A DNA stretch of 64,000 bases from UBA11524 sp963617205 (GTDB taxonomy: Bacteria; Bacillota; Clostridia; Christensenellales; Aristaeellaceae): the NCBI GenBank assembly GCA_963617205.1, contig CAVEOA010000002.1, positions 124,001 through 188,000 on the forward strand, read 5' to 3'. How positions within the stretch are numbered: the stretch's first letter is position 1; every line of letters starts with the position of its first letter. The position numbers and the translations under genes were made by a program. The notes below the pieces were generated by a model. It saw only the letters and a program-made list of their open reading frames with translations, had not been told where the DNA came from and made no database searches. Shown here piece by piece: positions 51,854-59,937 of the stretch.

Positions 51854-53587
51854 ATGTCGGAGGTCAAGACGCGGGCGGAGCGCATTGCGCTGAAGGTTCG
51901 CAGGAAGCAGCGGCTGGTGCGCGTGGCGCTCGGCGAGGAAAAAGCGGATCTCGTCCTGAAGAACGCGGATTATGTGGATGTATTTTCCAGCACCATCGAG
52001 CACGGCGATATTGCCGTAGCAAACGGGCTGGTCGTGGGCATGGCGGATCATTATGAAGGGCTGACGGAGGTCGATGTCAGCGGCAAGGTCGTCGTGCCGG
52101 GCTTTGTAGACGCGCATATCCATCTGGAGAGCAGCCTTGTGTCACCCACGTCGTTCGCGCGCGCGGTCCTGCCGCACGGCACGACGACCGTCATCACCGA
52201 CCCGCATGAAATCGCGAATGTCAGCGGCATGGCGGGTGTAGACTACATGGTGTCGGCAACGGATAAGCTGCCGCTCGATGTGCACTTCATGCTGCCGTCG
52301 TGCGTGCCGTCCATGCCTTTTGAGGAGAACGGCGAGAAGCTGACCTGGCGCGACATCAACGCGTATTTCGATCATCCGCGCGTGCTGGGTCTGGCGGAAA
52401 TGATGAATTACCCCGGCGTCATCGCCGGCGACCGCACGACCATCGAGAAGATTGTCGTGTCGCAGGCGCATCACAAGAAGATTGATGGTCACGCGCCCGG
52501 CATTTCCGGCAAGGCGCTCAATGCCTATGTGTCCGCAGGCGTCTATTCCGACCATGAATGCGGCACGCTCGAAAACGCGCTGGAAAAGCTGCATCGCGGG
52601 CAGTACATCATGATCCGCGAGGGCACCGCCGCGCAGAACCTCGAGGCGCTCATGCCGCTGCTCACGCCGCAGTACGCGCACCGCTGCATGTTCTGCACGG
52701 ACGACCGTCATCCGTATGATCTGCTGCACAAGGGCGACATCGACTACATCGTCCGCAAGGCCATCCGGCTGGGCGCTGATCCGATTGTCGCCATCAAGAC
52801 GGCAAGCTACAGCGCGGCGAACTACTTCCTGCTCAACAACAAGGGCGCCATTGCACCAGGTTATCTGGCGGATTTCGCCGTGCTGGACAACCTGCATGAC
52901 ATCAATGTCGAGATGGTGTTCAAGCGCGGCAAGATGGTCTATGACGGCAGCGACGTCGTGATTGAAGCGCCGGATATCGACCCGGATATCCTTGCCGGCG
53001 TGCTGAACACGTTCCATCTGCCGGATGTGACGGGCGAACAGCTCCGGCTGGGGCGTGCGCCGCTGATCGGGCTGGTGGACGGTCAGATTGTGACGCAGGA
53101 TCTCGGGCACGCGGACAAGGCGGATCCGGAAGTCGGCATCTGCCAGATGACGGTCTGCGAGCGCCATCACAACACGGGGCATGTCGCAAGCTGCTATGTG
53201 AAGGGCTACGGCATCCGCAGCGGCGCTGTCGCGACCTCCGTGGCGCATGACAGCCACAACATCATCGCCTGCGGCGCAACGCCGGAGGACATCGCCTTCG
53301 CGGTCAATGAACTCAAAAGGATGCACGGCGGCATCATCGTCACGGAGAACGGCAAGGTGCAGGCATCGCTGCCGCTGGAGGTGGCAGGGCTCTTCACCGA
53401 CCGTCCGCTGGTAGAGGTCAACGAGAAGCTCGAGCACTGCAAGGAGATGGCATGGCATCAGGGCGTGAACCGCGGCATCGACCCGTTCATGACGCTCAGC
53501 TTCGCAAGCCTGCCGGTCATTCCCACGCTCCGCCTGACGACAAAGGGCGTGTTCAACGTTGAGACGCTCTCCTTTGTAGAGGACTGA
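51854..53587 (+). CDS. ade: Adenine deaminase
   Basis: 577-residue binuclear-metal amidohydrolase converting adenine to hypoxanthine and ammonia. The metal motif is VDAHIHLESSLVSP. TTVITDPHEIANVSG, HAPGISGKALNAY, the CFCTDDRHP-like segment MFCTDDRHPYDL and the C-terminal GVATSVAHDSHNII-like block are all family features. AAGGAG precedes the ATG at 51854 by about 11 nt; a GTG at 51842 overlaps that site. It is followed 40 nt later by the deacetylase gene. Confidence 0.96.
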   Translation: MSEVKTRAERIALKVRRKQRLVRVALGEEKADLVLKNADYVDVFSSTIEHGDIAVANGLVVGMADHYEGLTEVDVSGKVVVPGFVDAHIHLESSLVSPTSFARAVLPHGTTTVITDPHEIANVSGMAGVDYMVSATDKLPLDVHFMLPSCVPSMPFEENGEKLTWRDINAYFDHPRVLGLAEMMNYPGVIAGDRTTIEKIVVSQAHHKKIDGHAPGISGKALNAYVSAGVYSDHECGTLENALEKLHRGQYIMIREGTAAQNLEALMPLLTPQYAHRCMFCTDDRHPYDLLHKGDIDYIVRKAIRLGADPIVAIKTASYSAANYFLLNNKGAIAPGYLADFAVLDNLHDINVEMVFKRGKMVYDGSDVVIEAPDIDPDILAGVLNTFHLPDVTGEQLRLGRAPLIGLVDGQIVTQDLGHADKADPEVGICQMTVCERHHNTGHVASCYVKGYGIRSGAVATSVAHDSHNIIACGATPEDIAFAVNELKRMHGGIIVTENGKVQASLPLEVAGLFTDRPLVEVNEKLEHCKEMAWHQGVNRGIDPFMTLSFASLPVIPTLRLTTKGVFNVETLSFVED

Positions 53588-53627
53588 CCGCATTTCGCCC
53601 GGATAGAGGCAAAACAGGAGGAAAATC

Positions 53628-54989
53628 ATGAAGAAATGGCTCTGTGCGCTGCTGACAGCGTTGTTGTTTGCATTGCTGCTCGGCGTTGCGCTGGCAGACA
53701 GCACCCCGAAGATCACGTTTCAGGACAAGGCCGGGCAAATCAACGGCGGCTTTGACTACACGCTGACGCTCAATGTCAGCCCTGCGGCAAGCGAGGAGCT
53801 TACCGTTTCCGTTGCTGCGGATGGACTGGACGGCAGCTACAGCGTCACGATCCCTGCGGGCGAAAAGAAGGCGACGCTGACCGTCCCGACGCAGGTCGTC
53901 GAAGAGCGCGGCAAGGTTGTCTTCACGCTTGAGGCAGGCGAAGGCTACACCGCGTCCGGCAAGCATACGCTGACGATTCAGCGCCTGCCTGTCATCAAGT
54001 TCTATCTCGGCGTCAACTTCGGCGTTGCGGACAAGAAGATGACCGTGCGCGTCATGGTCAGCAATTCCTCGACCGTCGTCAAGGGCAACAACACCTTCCA
54101 GCTGCGCGACTCGGACGGCACCGTGCTGGCGGAGCGCGTCTGGTCTGACCCGTCGTCCGACATGAGCTTCGTCTTTACGCCCACCGAGGTCATGGAGGGG
54201 TACCACAGCATGAGCGTCTGGCTGGGCGACTACAAGGTCGCTGACGGCGGCTACCTGACCGTCATCCGCAGCGGACGCAGCATCATCAAGCAGGTCGAAA
54301 CGGACAAGAAGTATGTCGGCATCGGCATCGACTGCGGCTTCGGCGGCAAAAACATGGATAAGGTGCTCGAGGTGCTCGAAAAGCACAACACGAATGTCAC
54401 CTTCTTCATGACCGGTTACTTTGTCCGCAACTTCACCGATGAAGCGAAGCGCGCCCTTGAAGCAGGCAACGAAATCGGCGACCATTCCAACACGCATCCG
54501 CAGCTGACCAAGGAGCGCCCGTACGACATGATGCGCCAGATCGTCTTCACCGCGGAAACGACGGAGGAGCTGCTCGGCGTCACGCCGCGCCTGATGCGCC
54601 CGCCGTATGGCGACTGGAATACGAACGTGCTGAGCGTGACGCGTTCCGAGGGCATGGAGGGCATCATGTGGTCGATGGACACGAAGGACTCGCTGGGCAA
54701 ATACACGACCGAGGAGTGCATCAAGTACGGCACGACGCGTGCGAATCTGGAGCCCGGCAAAATCCTGCTGACTCACCTTGACAGCACGAGCAGCTGGGAG
54801 ATTGTCGATGCCTGCCTGACGTATTACGAGGAGCAGGGCTACACCGTCATGCCGATTTCCGCGCTGATTTATGCCACCGGCGGTTCGCTGCCGGAAATGC
54901 CTTCCACCCGCGAGGCGCTGTACTTCACCGAGGAATACTGGCTGAACTGGCTCGATGAACACGGCATTGAGCGCGATACAGCGGAATAA
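53628..54989 (+). CDS. Secreted polysaccharide deacetylase-like protein (NodB/CE4) with altered metal motif
   Basis: 453-residue exported protein, signal cleaved near residue 23 (ALA-DS). Residues about 27-120 look like a Calx-beta-type domain, followed by a second beta domain to 215. The NodB domain spans about 225-420. Motif 2 is intact (H286 and H290 in DHSNTH), as are RPPYGDWN (motif 3), MDTKDS (motif 4) and LLTHLD (motif 5). Motif 1, normally TFDDG, reads GIDCG: D235 is kept but the metal-binding second Asp is C236. AGGAGG precedes the ATG. Confidence 0.9.
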   Translation: MKKWLCALLTALLFALLLGVALADSTPKITFQDKAGQINGGFDYTLTLNVSPAASEELTVSVAADGLDGSYSVTIPAGEKKATLTVPTQVVEERGKVVFTLEAGEGYTASGKHTLTIQRLPVIKFYLGVNFGVADKKMTVRVMVSNSSTVVKGNNTFQLRDSDGTVLAERVWSDPSSDMSFVFTPTEVMEGYHSMSVWLGDYKVADGGYLTVIRSGRSIIKQVETDKKYVGIGIDCGFGGKNMDKVLEVLEKHNTNVTFFMTGYFVRNFTDEAKRALEAGNEIGDHSNTHPQLTKERPYDMMRQIVFTAETTEELLGVTPRLMRPPYGDWNTNVLSVTRSEGMEGIMWSMDTKDSLGKYTTEECIKYGTTRANLEPGKILLTHLDSTSSWEIVDACLTYYEEQGYTVMPISALIYATGGSLPEMPSTREALYFTEEYWLNWLDEHGIERDTAE

Positions 54990-54998
54990 ACGCCATAT

Positions 54999-55040
54999 AC
55001 GGCTGCTGCAGAACCATCCTCTGCGGCGGCCGTTTTGTTT
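54999..55040 (+). terminator. Terminator after the deacetylase gene
   Basis: Stem ACGGCTGCTGCAGA / TCTGCGGCGGCCGT (two mismatches) followed by TTTGTTTTT. Confidence 0.85.
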
Positions 55041-55079
55041 TTCCCCTATATTTAACAGAAGCAACATCAACGACGTCCA

Positions 55080-55108
55080 TTGCATTTTACATGAATCGTA
55101 TATATATC
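55080..55108 (+). promoter_or_regulatory. Candidate promoter of the DUF6440 gene
   Basis: TTGCAT, 17 bp spacer and TATATC, about 57 nt upstream of the start. Confidence 0.5.
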
Positions 55109-55165
55109 ATGTCAGGGAGATTAACTGCCCAGCCATTCATCATTTACCCGGAAGGAGAGCTCATC

Positions 55166-55354
55166 ATGAAAAAGACAGATCGTTTTCAGGTGCTCTACAC
55201 GCAGGGCACGCTCACGGCCACCAGGGTGCTGGTTGATACCGAAACCGGCGTGCAGTACCTGTACCATCAGGACGGCTATGCCGGCGGATTGACAGCGCTG
55301 CTGGGCAAGGACGGCAAGCCGGTCATCCTGCCGACAGACAAGCAGGTGCAGTAA
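55166..55354 (+). CDS. DUF6440-family small protein
   Basis: 62-residue protein of the DUF6440 type, function unknown. The pattern RFQVLYTQG, TRVLVDTETGVQYLYHQDGYAGGLTALL and KDGKPVI covers the whole protein and looks like a small beta-sheet domain. GAAGGAGAG lies 6 nt before the ATG. It has its own promoter, and the XRE regulator gene follows after a gap with tandem operators. Confidence 0.8.
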   Translation: MKKTDRFQVLYTQGTLTATRVLVDTETGVQYLYHQDGYAGGLTALLGKDGKPVILPTDKQVQ

Positions 55355-55370
55355 GCCGGAGAATTGGCGG

Positions 55371-55420
55371 TGTAAAGCAACTTTTACAGCCGGATTCGCC
55401 CGATGTAAAGCACTTTTGAT
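55371..55420 (+). promoter_or_regulatory. Two TGTAAAG-centred repeats upstream of the XRE gene (operator candidates)
   Basis: TGTAAAGCAACTTTTACA (55371-55388) is an inverted repeat. A second, partial copy TGTAAAGCACTTTTG starts at 55404, 33 bp on, three helical turns later, just before the -35 box. Confidence 0.5.
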
Positions 55421-55449
55421 CGACAAACGCTGCCGGATTGAATTATACT
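55420..55449 (+). promoter_or_regulatory. Promoter of the XRE regulator gene
   Basis: TCGACA, 18 bp spacer and TATACT, 24 nt upstream of the start codon. Confidence 0.55.
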
Positions 55450-55473
55450 GGGGGCACGCAAGGAGGGTGAACC

Positions 55474-55902
55474 ATGGAAATCGCAGAACGGTTGAGGAAG
55501 GCAAGGAACGAGAGCGGCATGACGCAGGGGCAGGTCGCGGAAAAGATTCTGGTGTCACGCGTGACGCTGTCGCACTGGGAGAACGGCAAATCCCTGCCGG
55601 ACATCGCAAGCCTGATCAACCTGAGCGAGCTCTACGGCATCAGCCTTGACGAACTGGTGAAGGGAGATTCAAAAATGACAGAGAAGGTCAGGAAGGATTC
55701 CAAGAACGCCCAGAACAACATCCGGCTCATCGGCATCACCGCCATTTTCGTAACCATTGTCCTCGTGATTTACGGCATCAGCGTCATTGTCGGCGGCGGC
55801 TTCAGGGACTTCTGCGAGAACGCCGTGCTGTGGGTGCTTGCCGGCATCGGGATTGCCGCCTATTTCGCGTACTGTGCGCAGAAGGAAGCCCCCAAATCGT
55901 AA
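55474..55902 (+). CDS. XRE-family HTH regulator with C-terminal membrane helices
   Basis: 142-residue protein. Residues 1-62 are an HTH_3 domain (RLRKARNESGMTQGQVAEKI, VSRVTLSHWENGKSLPDIASL). A charged linker is followed by two hydrophobic helices (about 83-105 and 112-132), so the DNA-binding domain is held at the membrane. Such proteins often respond to envelope signals. AAGGAGG is followed by the ATG at 55474. Tandem operators upstream suggest autoregulation. Confidence 0.85.
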   Translation: MEIAERLRKARNESGMTQGQVAEKILVSRVTLSHWENGKSLPDIASLINLSELYGISLDELVKGDSKMTEKVRKDSKNAQNNIRLIGITAIFVTIVLVIYGISVIVGGGFRDFCENAVLWVLAGIGIAAYFAYCAQKEAPKS

Positions 55903-55935
55903 CGTGCGGAACGCCTTCAGCGCAGCCCATGGACG

Positions 55936-55974
55936 AAGAAAGCAGCTGTTTCTTCCGAAGCAGCTGCTTTCTTG
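55936..55974 (+). terminator. Terminator after the XRE gene
   Basis: AAGAAAGCAGCTG / CAGCTGCTTTCTT, 13 bp stem with short T-rich end. Confidence 0.65.
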
Positions 55975-56036
55975 TCATCCTTGATTGGATGTTGCTGTGT
56001 TTGTTCCCTGCGGCGGCGAGCAGAGGCGCATGAAAG

Positions 56037-56049
56037 CGGACGAAATCCG
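56037..56049 (+). repeat. GAA-loop mini-hairpin
   Basis: CGGAC GAA ATCCG (one G-T type pair), preceded by G and followed by CC; another member of the dispersed family. Confidence 0.5.
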
Positions 56050-56087
56050 CCATCGGAAGAACCCCTGACGCAGCTTGCCGATTCCGC

Positions 56088-56116
56088 TTGAAAACATACA
56101 AATTCTATGGTATTAT
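56088..56116 (+). promoter_or_regulatory. Sigma-A promoter of the Rrf2 gene
   Basis: TTGAAA, 17 bp spacer and TATTAT, 23 nt upstream of the start codon. Rrf2 proteins are commonly autoregulated, but no clear operator was seen. Confidence 0.7.
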
Positions 56117-56138
56117 AGGAGATGAGGAGGCGGCAATA

Positions 56139-56564
56139 GTGAAAATATCAACAAAAGGTCGCTATGCCCTTCGGATGCTGCTCGACGTGGCGGAAAATCA
56201 GCAGGACGGCACCGTCACGCTCAAGGAAATCTCCGAACGGCAAGGCATCTCCAAAAAATATCTGGAGCAAATCGCGCTCGTGCTGTCTCAGGCGGGCATT
56301 CTCCGCGGCGCACGCGGTCATCAGGGCGGCTATCGGCTGGCGGTTTCGCCGGAGAAGCTCTCTGTCGCGGAAATCATCCGCGTGACGGAAGGCTCGCTGG
56401 CGCCAGTCGCATGTCTGGAGCAGCAGCCGAATGAATGCGAGCGCTGCGGCCAGTGCCGGACGCTGTTCGTCTGGGAAGGGCTCGATCAGGCGATTGTCGC
56501 GTATCTGGAAGGCATCACGCTTCAGGACGTGCTTTCGCGTCCGCATCCATCAGCGTGCGAATGA
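56139..56564 (+). CDS. Rrf2-family regulator with Cys cluster (IscR/CymR-like)
   Basis: 141-residue winged-helix regulator. The N-terminus VKISTKGRYALRMLLDVAE and ISERQGISKKYLEQI, then GARGHQGGYRLAVSPEKLSVAEIIRVTEG, are typical. The effector loop has ACLEQQPNECERCGQC, four Cys that could hold an Fe-S cluster as in IscR, although spacing differs. The start is GTG at 56139, 8 nt after GAGGAGG. The 3' end overlaps convergent tcdA by 50 nt. Regulation of the distant nifS gene is possible but unproven. Confidence 0.92.
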   Translation: MKISTKGRYALRMLLDVAENQQDGTVTLKEISERQGISKKYLEQIALVLSQAGILRGARGHQGGYRLAVSPEKLSVAEIIRVTEGSLAPVACLEQQPNECERCGQCRTLFVWEGLDQAIVAYLEGITLQDVLSRPHPSACE

Positions 56565-57273
56565 TGTGCGAGGCAATCAGCAGCCCCATCGCGCCCGGCA
56601 CAAACATCATGCTGCCGGGCACATCCTTCCGAAGCCCGCCCTCCTGCGCAATCGGCAATACCGGCGCATGCGGCGGCTCGACAGAATAGGCAACGGTTAA
56701 ATGCCGGATGCCTTTTTTTCTGCACATTTGACGCATGGCACGCGCAAGCGGACAAACGGACGTTCTGGTGATATCATCGATGCGCAGGCAGGACGGGTCG
56801 AGCTTGTTGCCCGCGCCCATCGCGCTGATGAGCGGCACGCCGAGCTTTTCGCAGCGCATCGCAAGCTCGAGCTTCGCCGCAACCGTGTCCACCGCATCGA
56901 CCACGAAATCATAGGCGGACAGGTCGACCTCGTCCGCTGTTTCCGGCAGATAGAACATCTTCTTCCTGTTCACGCGCAGATCGGGATTGATATCCGTCAG
57001 GCGCTCCGCCATCACATCCACCTTATCGCGCCCGATGGTCGAATGCAGCGCAATCACCTGCCGATTCAGGTTGCTGACGCTGACGTCATCGCGGTCAAAC
57101 AGGTCGATTTCCGCAATGCCGCTGCGTGCAAGGGCTTCGCAGACGAATCCGCCGACGCCGCCGACGCCGAATACCGCGACATGCGCCCGATGGATGCGTG
57201 CGAAGGCATCCTCCCCGATGAGGGAAATGGTGCGGATAAACGGCTCCGTTTGCGTCCTGTTCATGTCATTCAT
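56515..57273 (-). CDS. tcdA: tRNA threonylcarbamoyladenosine dehydratase TcdA (ThiF/HesA fold)
   Basis: 252-residue E1-like ATPase that cyclises t6A37 of tRNA. Features: AVFGVGGVGGFVCEALARSGI nucleotide loop, DLFDRDDVSVSNLNRQ, DFVVDAVDTVAAK and ISAMGAGNKLDPS, all matching TcdA rather than ThiF. The ATG at 57273 follows GGAGGAAAACC and overlaps the upstream methyltransferase-like gene by 8 nt. With trmO at 9.3 kb it is the second t6A-modifying enzyme in the window. Confidence 0.92.
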   Translation of the reverse strand: MNDMNRTQTEPFIRTISLIGEDAFARIHRAHVAVFGVGGVGGFVCEALARSGIAEIDLFDRDDVSVSNLNRQVIALHSTIGRDKVDVMAERLTDINPDLRVNRKKMFYLPETADEVDLSAYDFVVDAVDTVAAKLELAMRCEKLGVPLISAMGAGNKLDPSCLRIDDITRTSVCPLARAMRQMCRKKGIRHLTVAYSVEPPHAPVLPIAQEGGLRKDVPGSMMFVPGAMGLLIASHIIRTLMDADAKARPEA

Positions 57274-58129
57274 GGTTTTCCTCCGGCAGATAGCATTTCA
57301 GCGTTTTTTCAATCCAGTAGAGGTACTTTGGTCCGTTCACCTCGAGCGCCTTCATCCGCCGATAGAGCGGCAGACCGTCCGACACATCGTGCCAGAGGTC
57401 GGTGAAGACGGTGTCATATTCGCGCAGGTGCGTTTTCGCATAGTCAAACGCGTCCGCCTGAATGATTTGCAGCGCCTCCGGGCGCGGAAAGTGCGGCAGG
57501 AGCAGCGTGCGGAACAGCTCGATGATATCCGGATTCTGTTCGACGACGGTCACGGCATCAACATCGCTTTTCAGCAGGCAATGGAACGCATAGTAGCCCA
57601 AGCCCAGCCCGAAGGTCAGCACGCGCCCGTGCGATTCCTTTACGCAGGGCTGAATGGTGTTGATTTCGTTCGGCGTGACCGTCATCCAGACGCGGTCATC
57701 CTCCTTGACGGCAGGAAAGCAGAACGACGTCTCGAACCAGCCGAGCTGCGGCAGTGCGCTGCCGTCCGCTGCTTGCTCGAAGTCGTCCAGCACAAACAGC
57801 TCCAGCGGCGCAATCTCGTCCTGCGTCAGCGCAATCTGCCCGACACGCCCCGTAACGCGCCCGATTCTGCAAAGATATTCATCGCGCTCATAGGCATCCG
57901 CCGTGCAGCGGTGAACGACACGCGGGAACACGCCGCGCTGAAGCGCCCAGTCGGCAGGAGCATCGGGATCAAGACCCAGCAGGGCGCCAAGGGCGGTGAT
58001 ATAAGCCTCCTCCAATGACAAGCCGGCGGCGGTCAGGTCAGAAAGCGTTTCTGCCGACACGCCGCAGGGCCGGAAGCAGAGGTGCTCGCTCAGGAGCGTC
58101 AGCAGGCGCTCATTTTCTTGATGGGTCAT
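57266..58129 (-). CDS. SAM-dependent methyltransferase / spermidine-synthase-like protein
   Basis: 287-residue protein. The C-terminal 130 residues form a Rossmann-type domain: VLTFGLGLGYYAFHCL (SAM loop), AVTVVEQNPDIIELF (acidic end of strand 2), QADAFDYA and DTVFTDLWHD. This resembles the spermidine synthase/methyltransferase superfamily. The N-terminal 130 residues are unfamiliar. CAAAGGAGAG precedes the ATG. It lies between the ABC exporter and tcdA. The substrate is unknown. Confidence 0.72.
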   Translation of the reverse strand: MTHQENERLLTLLSEHLCFRPCGVSAETLSDLTAAGLSLEEAYITALGALLGLDPDAPADWALQRGVFPRVVHRCTADAYERDEYLCRIGRVTGRVGQIALTQDEIAPLELFVLDDFEQAADGSALPQLGWFETSFCFPAVKEDDRVWMTVTPNEINTIQPCVKESHGRVLTFGLGLGYYAFHCLLKSDVDAVTVVEQNPDIIELFRTLLLPHFPRPEALQIIQADAFDYAKTHLREYDTVFTDLWHDVSDGLPLYRRMKALEVNGPKYLYWIEKTLKCYLPEENHE

Positions 58130-58143
58130 GGTCTCTCCTTTGT

Positions 58144-58157
58144 GGAAAGCCCCCTTG
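58144..58157. repeat. Fragment of the dispersed repeat
   Basis: GGAAAGCCCCCTTG in the 35 nt gap between two genes equals the end of the 19.6 kb and 63.9 kb elements. Confidence 0.5.
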
Positions 58158-58164
58158 CTGCCTG

Positions 58165-59937
58165 TCAGGTGAGGGCGAACTGGGACTCATAAAGGTTCGC
58201 GTAGAAGCCTTTGCGGGCAAGGAGCTCATCGTGCGTGCCCTGCTCGATGATGTGCCCATCCTTCATGACGAGAATGACATCGGCCTCCTGAATGGTGGAC
58301 AGGCGGTGCGCAACGATAAAGGATGTGCGCCCGTTCATCAGCCTTGCGAATGCGGACTGAATCTTGATTTCCGTGCGCGTATCAATGGACGAGGTTGCTT
58401 CGTCAAGAATCAGCATGGGCGGAAGCTTGCCGCCTTCGCCGCCGAGCATCACGCGGGCGATGCACAGCAGCTGCTTCTGACCCTGCGAGATGTTGCCGCC
58501 GTTTTCGGTGATGACGGTGTTGTAGCCATCGGGCATACGGCGGATGAAGCCGTGCGCATGGGCAGCCTTCGCCGCGGCGACGACCTCCTCGTCTGTCGCA
58601 TCGGGACGACCATAGGCGATGTTGTCGCGGATGGTGCCGGCACGCAGCCACGTGTCCTGCAGCACCATGCCGAAGCTGCTCCGAAGTGAGCGCCGCGTGG
58701 CATCGCGGATGTCCGTACCATCAACCAGAATGGCGCCGCCGTTCACGTCGTAGAAGCGCATGAGCAGGTTGATCAGCGTCGTCTTGCCGCATCCTGTCGG
58801 ACCGACAATGGCGATGCGCTGACCGGGCTTGACGTTCAGGGTAAAGCCTTCAATCAGCGGGCGATCAGGCACATAGCGGAAGGACACATCCTTGAGCGAC
58901 ACCTCGCCGCGCGGCGAAAGCGTAACGGCATGCTCGCGGTCGGGCACGCGTTCCTTTTCGTCCAGCAGCGCAAACACGCGTGAAGCGCATGCCAGCGCGT
59001 TTTGAAGCTCCGTCACAACGCCGGAAATCTCGTTGAACGGCTTGGCGTACTGGCTGGCATAGCTCAGGAAAACGCTCAGGTCGCCGACGGAAATCGCGCC
59101 TGTGCCGATGGCGGTCAGCGCACCGACAAGCGCAACGGCAGCATAGATGATGTTGTTGACAAGGCGCGTGCTGGGATTCGTCAGGCTGGAGAAGAAGGTC
59201 GCCTTCAGGCTGACGCGCCCAAGCTCCTCATTGATGCCGTCGAAATCCTTCAGCGAGGCATCCTCATGTCCGAAGGCCTGCACGACCTTCTGCCCCTCAA
59301 TCAGCTCGTTAATCAGCGCCGTCTGCTGACCGCGCACGCGTGCCTGCTCGGTGAAGTAGTGATGCGTCTTGCGCGCAATGAACGAGGCGACAAACATCGA
59401 CAGCGGCGTCAGCAGGACGACAAGCAGCGCAATCAGCCAGTTCTTAATCAGCATAATCGTCAGCGTGCCGACGATCAGCACAACGCCGGTGAACAGCTGC
59501 GTGAAGCCCATCAGCAGACCGTCGGAAAACGTGTCGACATCAGCAATCATGCGGCTGACGAGGTCGCCGGAGGGATGCGCATCCAGATAGCTCAGCGGCA
59601 GGCGCTGCAGCTTGCGGAAGGTCGCATCGCGCAGGTCACGGCTGACGCAGTAGGCAATGCGGTTGTTGCTCGTGGCGAGCAGCTGCTGCGCACCGGCGGA
59701 AAGCAGCGCCGTCAGGGCAATCCAGAACGCGTAGGTCAGCACCATGCGCATTTCAACCTGTCCGGCGCCAATCATCCGGTCGATGGCGTCGCCGGTCAGA
59801 ATGGGAATCAGCAGCTGGGCAGCGGCACTGACGCAGGCGCACAGCAGGCTGATGACAACGCGCATGCGGTATGGCTTCACATAATTCAGCACGCGCAGAA
59901 GCGTGCCCTTCTGTTTGGCGATTTTTCCGGTCCTCAC
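58165..59937 (-). CDS. ABC exporter half (permease plus ATPase), canonical Walker B
   Basis: 590-residue half-transporter: six membrane helices (about 20-310) and an ATPase domain. Walker A is IVGPTGCGKTT. Walker B ends LILDEATSSID with the catalytic Glu. The signature is degenerate, ISQGQ in place of LSGGQ. This matches one partner of heterodimeric exporters (LmrD/BmrD-like). It overlaps its partner by ATGA. Confidence 0.94.
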   Translation of the reverse strand: MRTGKIAKQKGTLLRVLNYVKPYRMRVVISLLCACVSAAAQLLIPILTGDAIDRMIGAGQVEMRMVLTYAFWIALTALLSAGAQQLLATSNNRIAYCVSRDLRDATFRKLQRLPLSYLDAHPSGDLVSRMIADVDTFSDGLLMGFTQLFTGVVLIVGTLTIMLIKNWLIALLVVLLTPLSMFVASFIARKTHHYFTEQARVRGQQTALINELIEGQKVVQAFGHEDASLKDFDGINEELGRVSLKATFFSSLTNPSTRLVNNIIYAAVALVGALTAIGTGAISVGDLSVFLSYASQYAKPFNEISGVVTELQNALACASRVFALLDEKERVPDREHAVTLSPRGEVSLKDVSFRYVPDRPLIEGFTLNVKPGQRIAIVGPTGCGKTTLINLLMRFYDVNGGAILVDGTDIRDATRRSLRSSFGMVLQDTWLRAGTIRDNIAYGRPDATDEEVVAAAKAAHAHGFIRRMPDGYNTVITENGGNISQGQKQLLCIARVMLGGEGGKLPPMLILDEATSSIDTRTEIKIQSAFARLMNGRTSFIVAHRLSTIQEADVILVMKDGHIIEQGTHDELLARKGFYANLYESQFALT

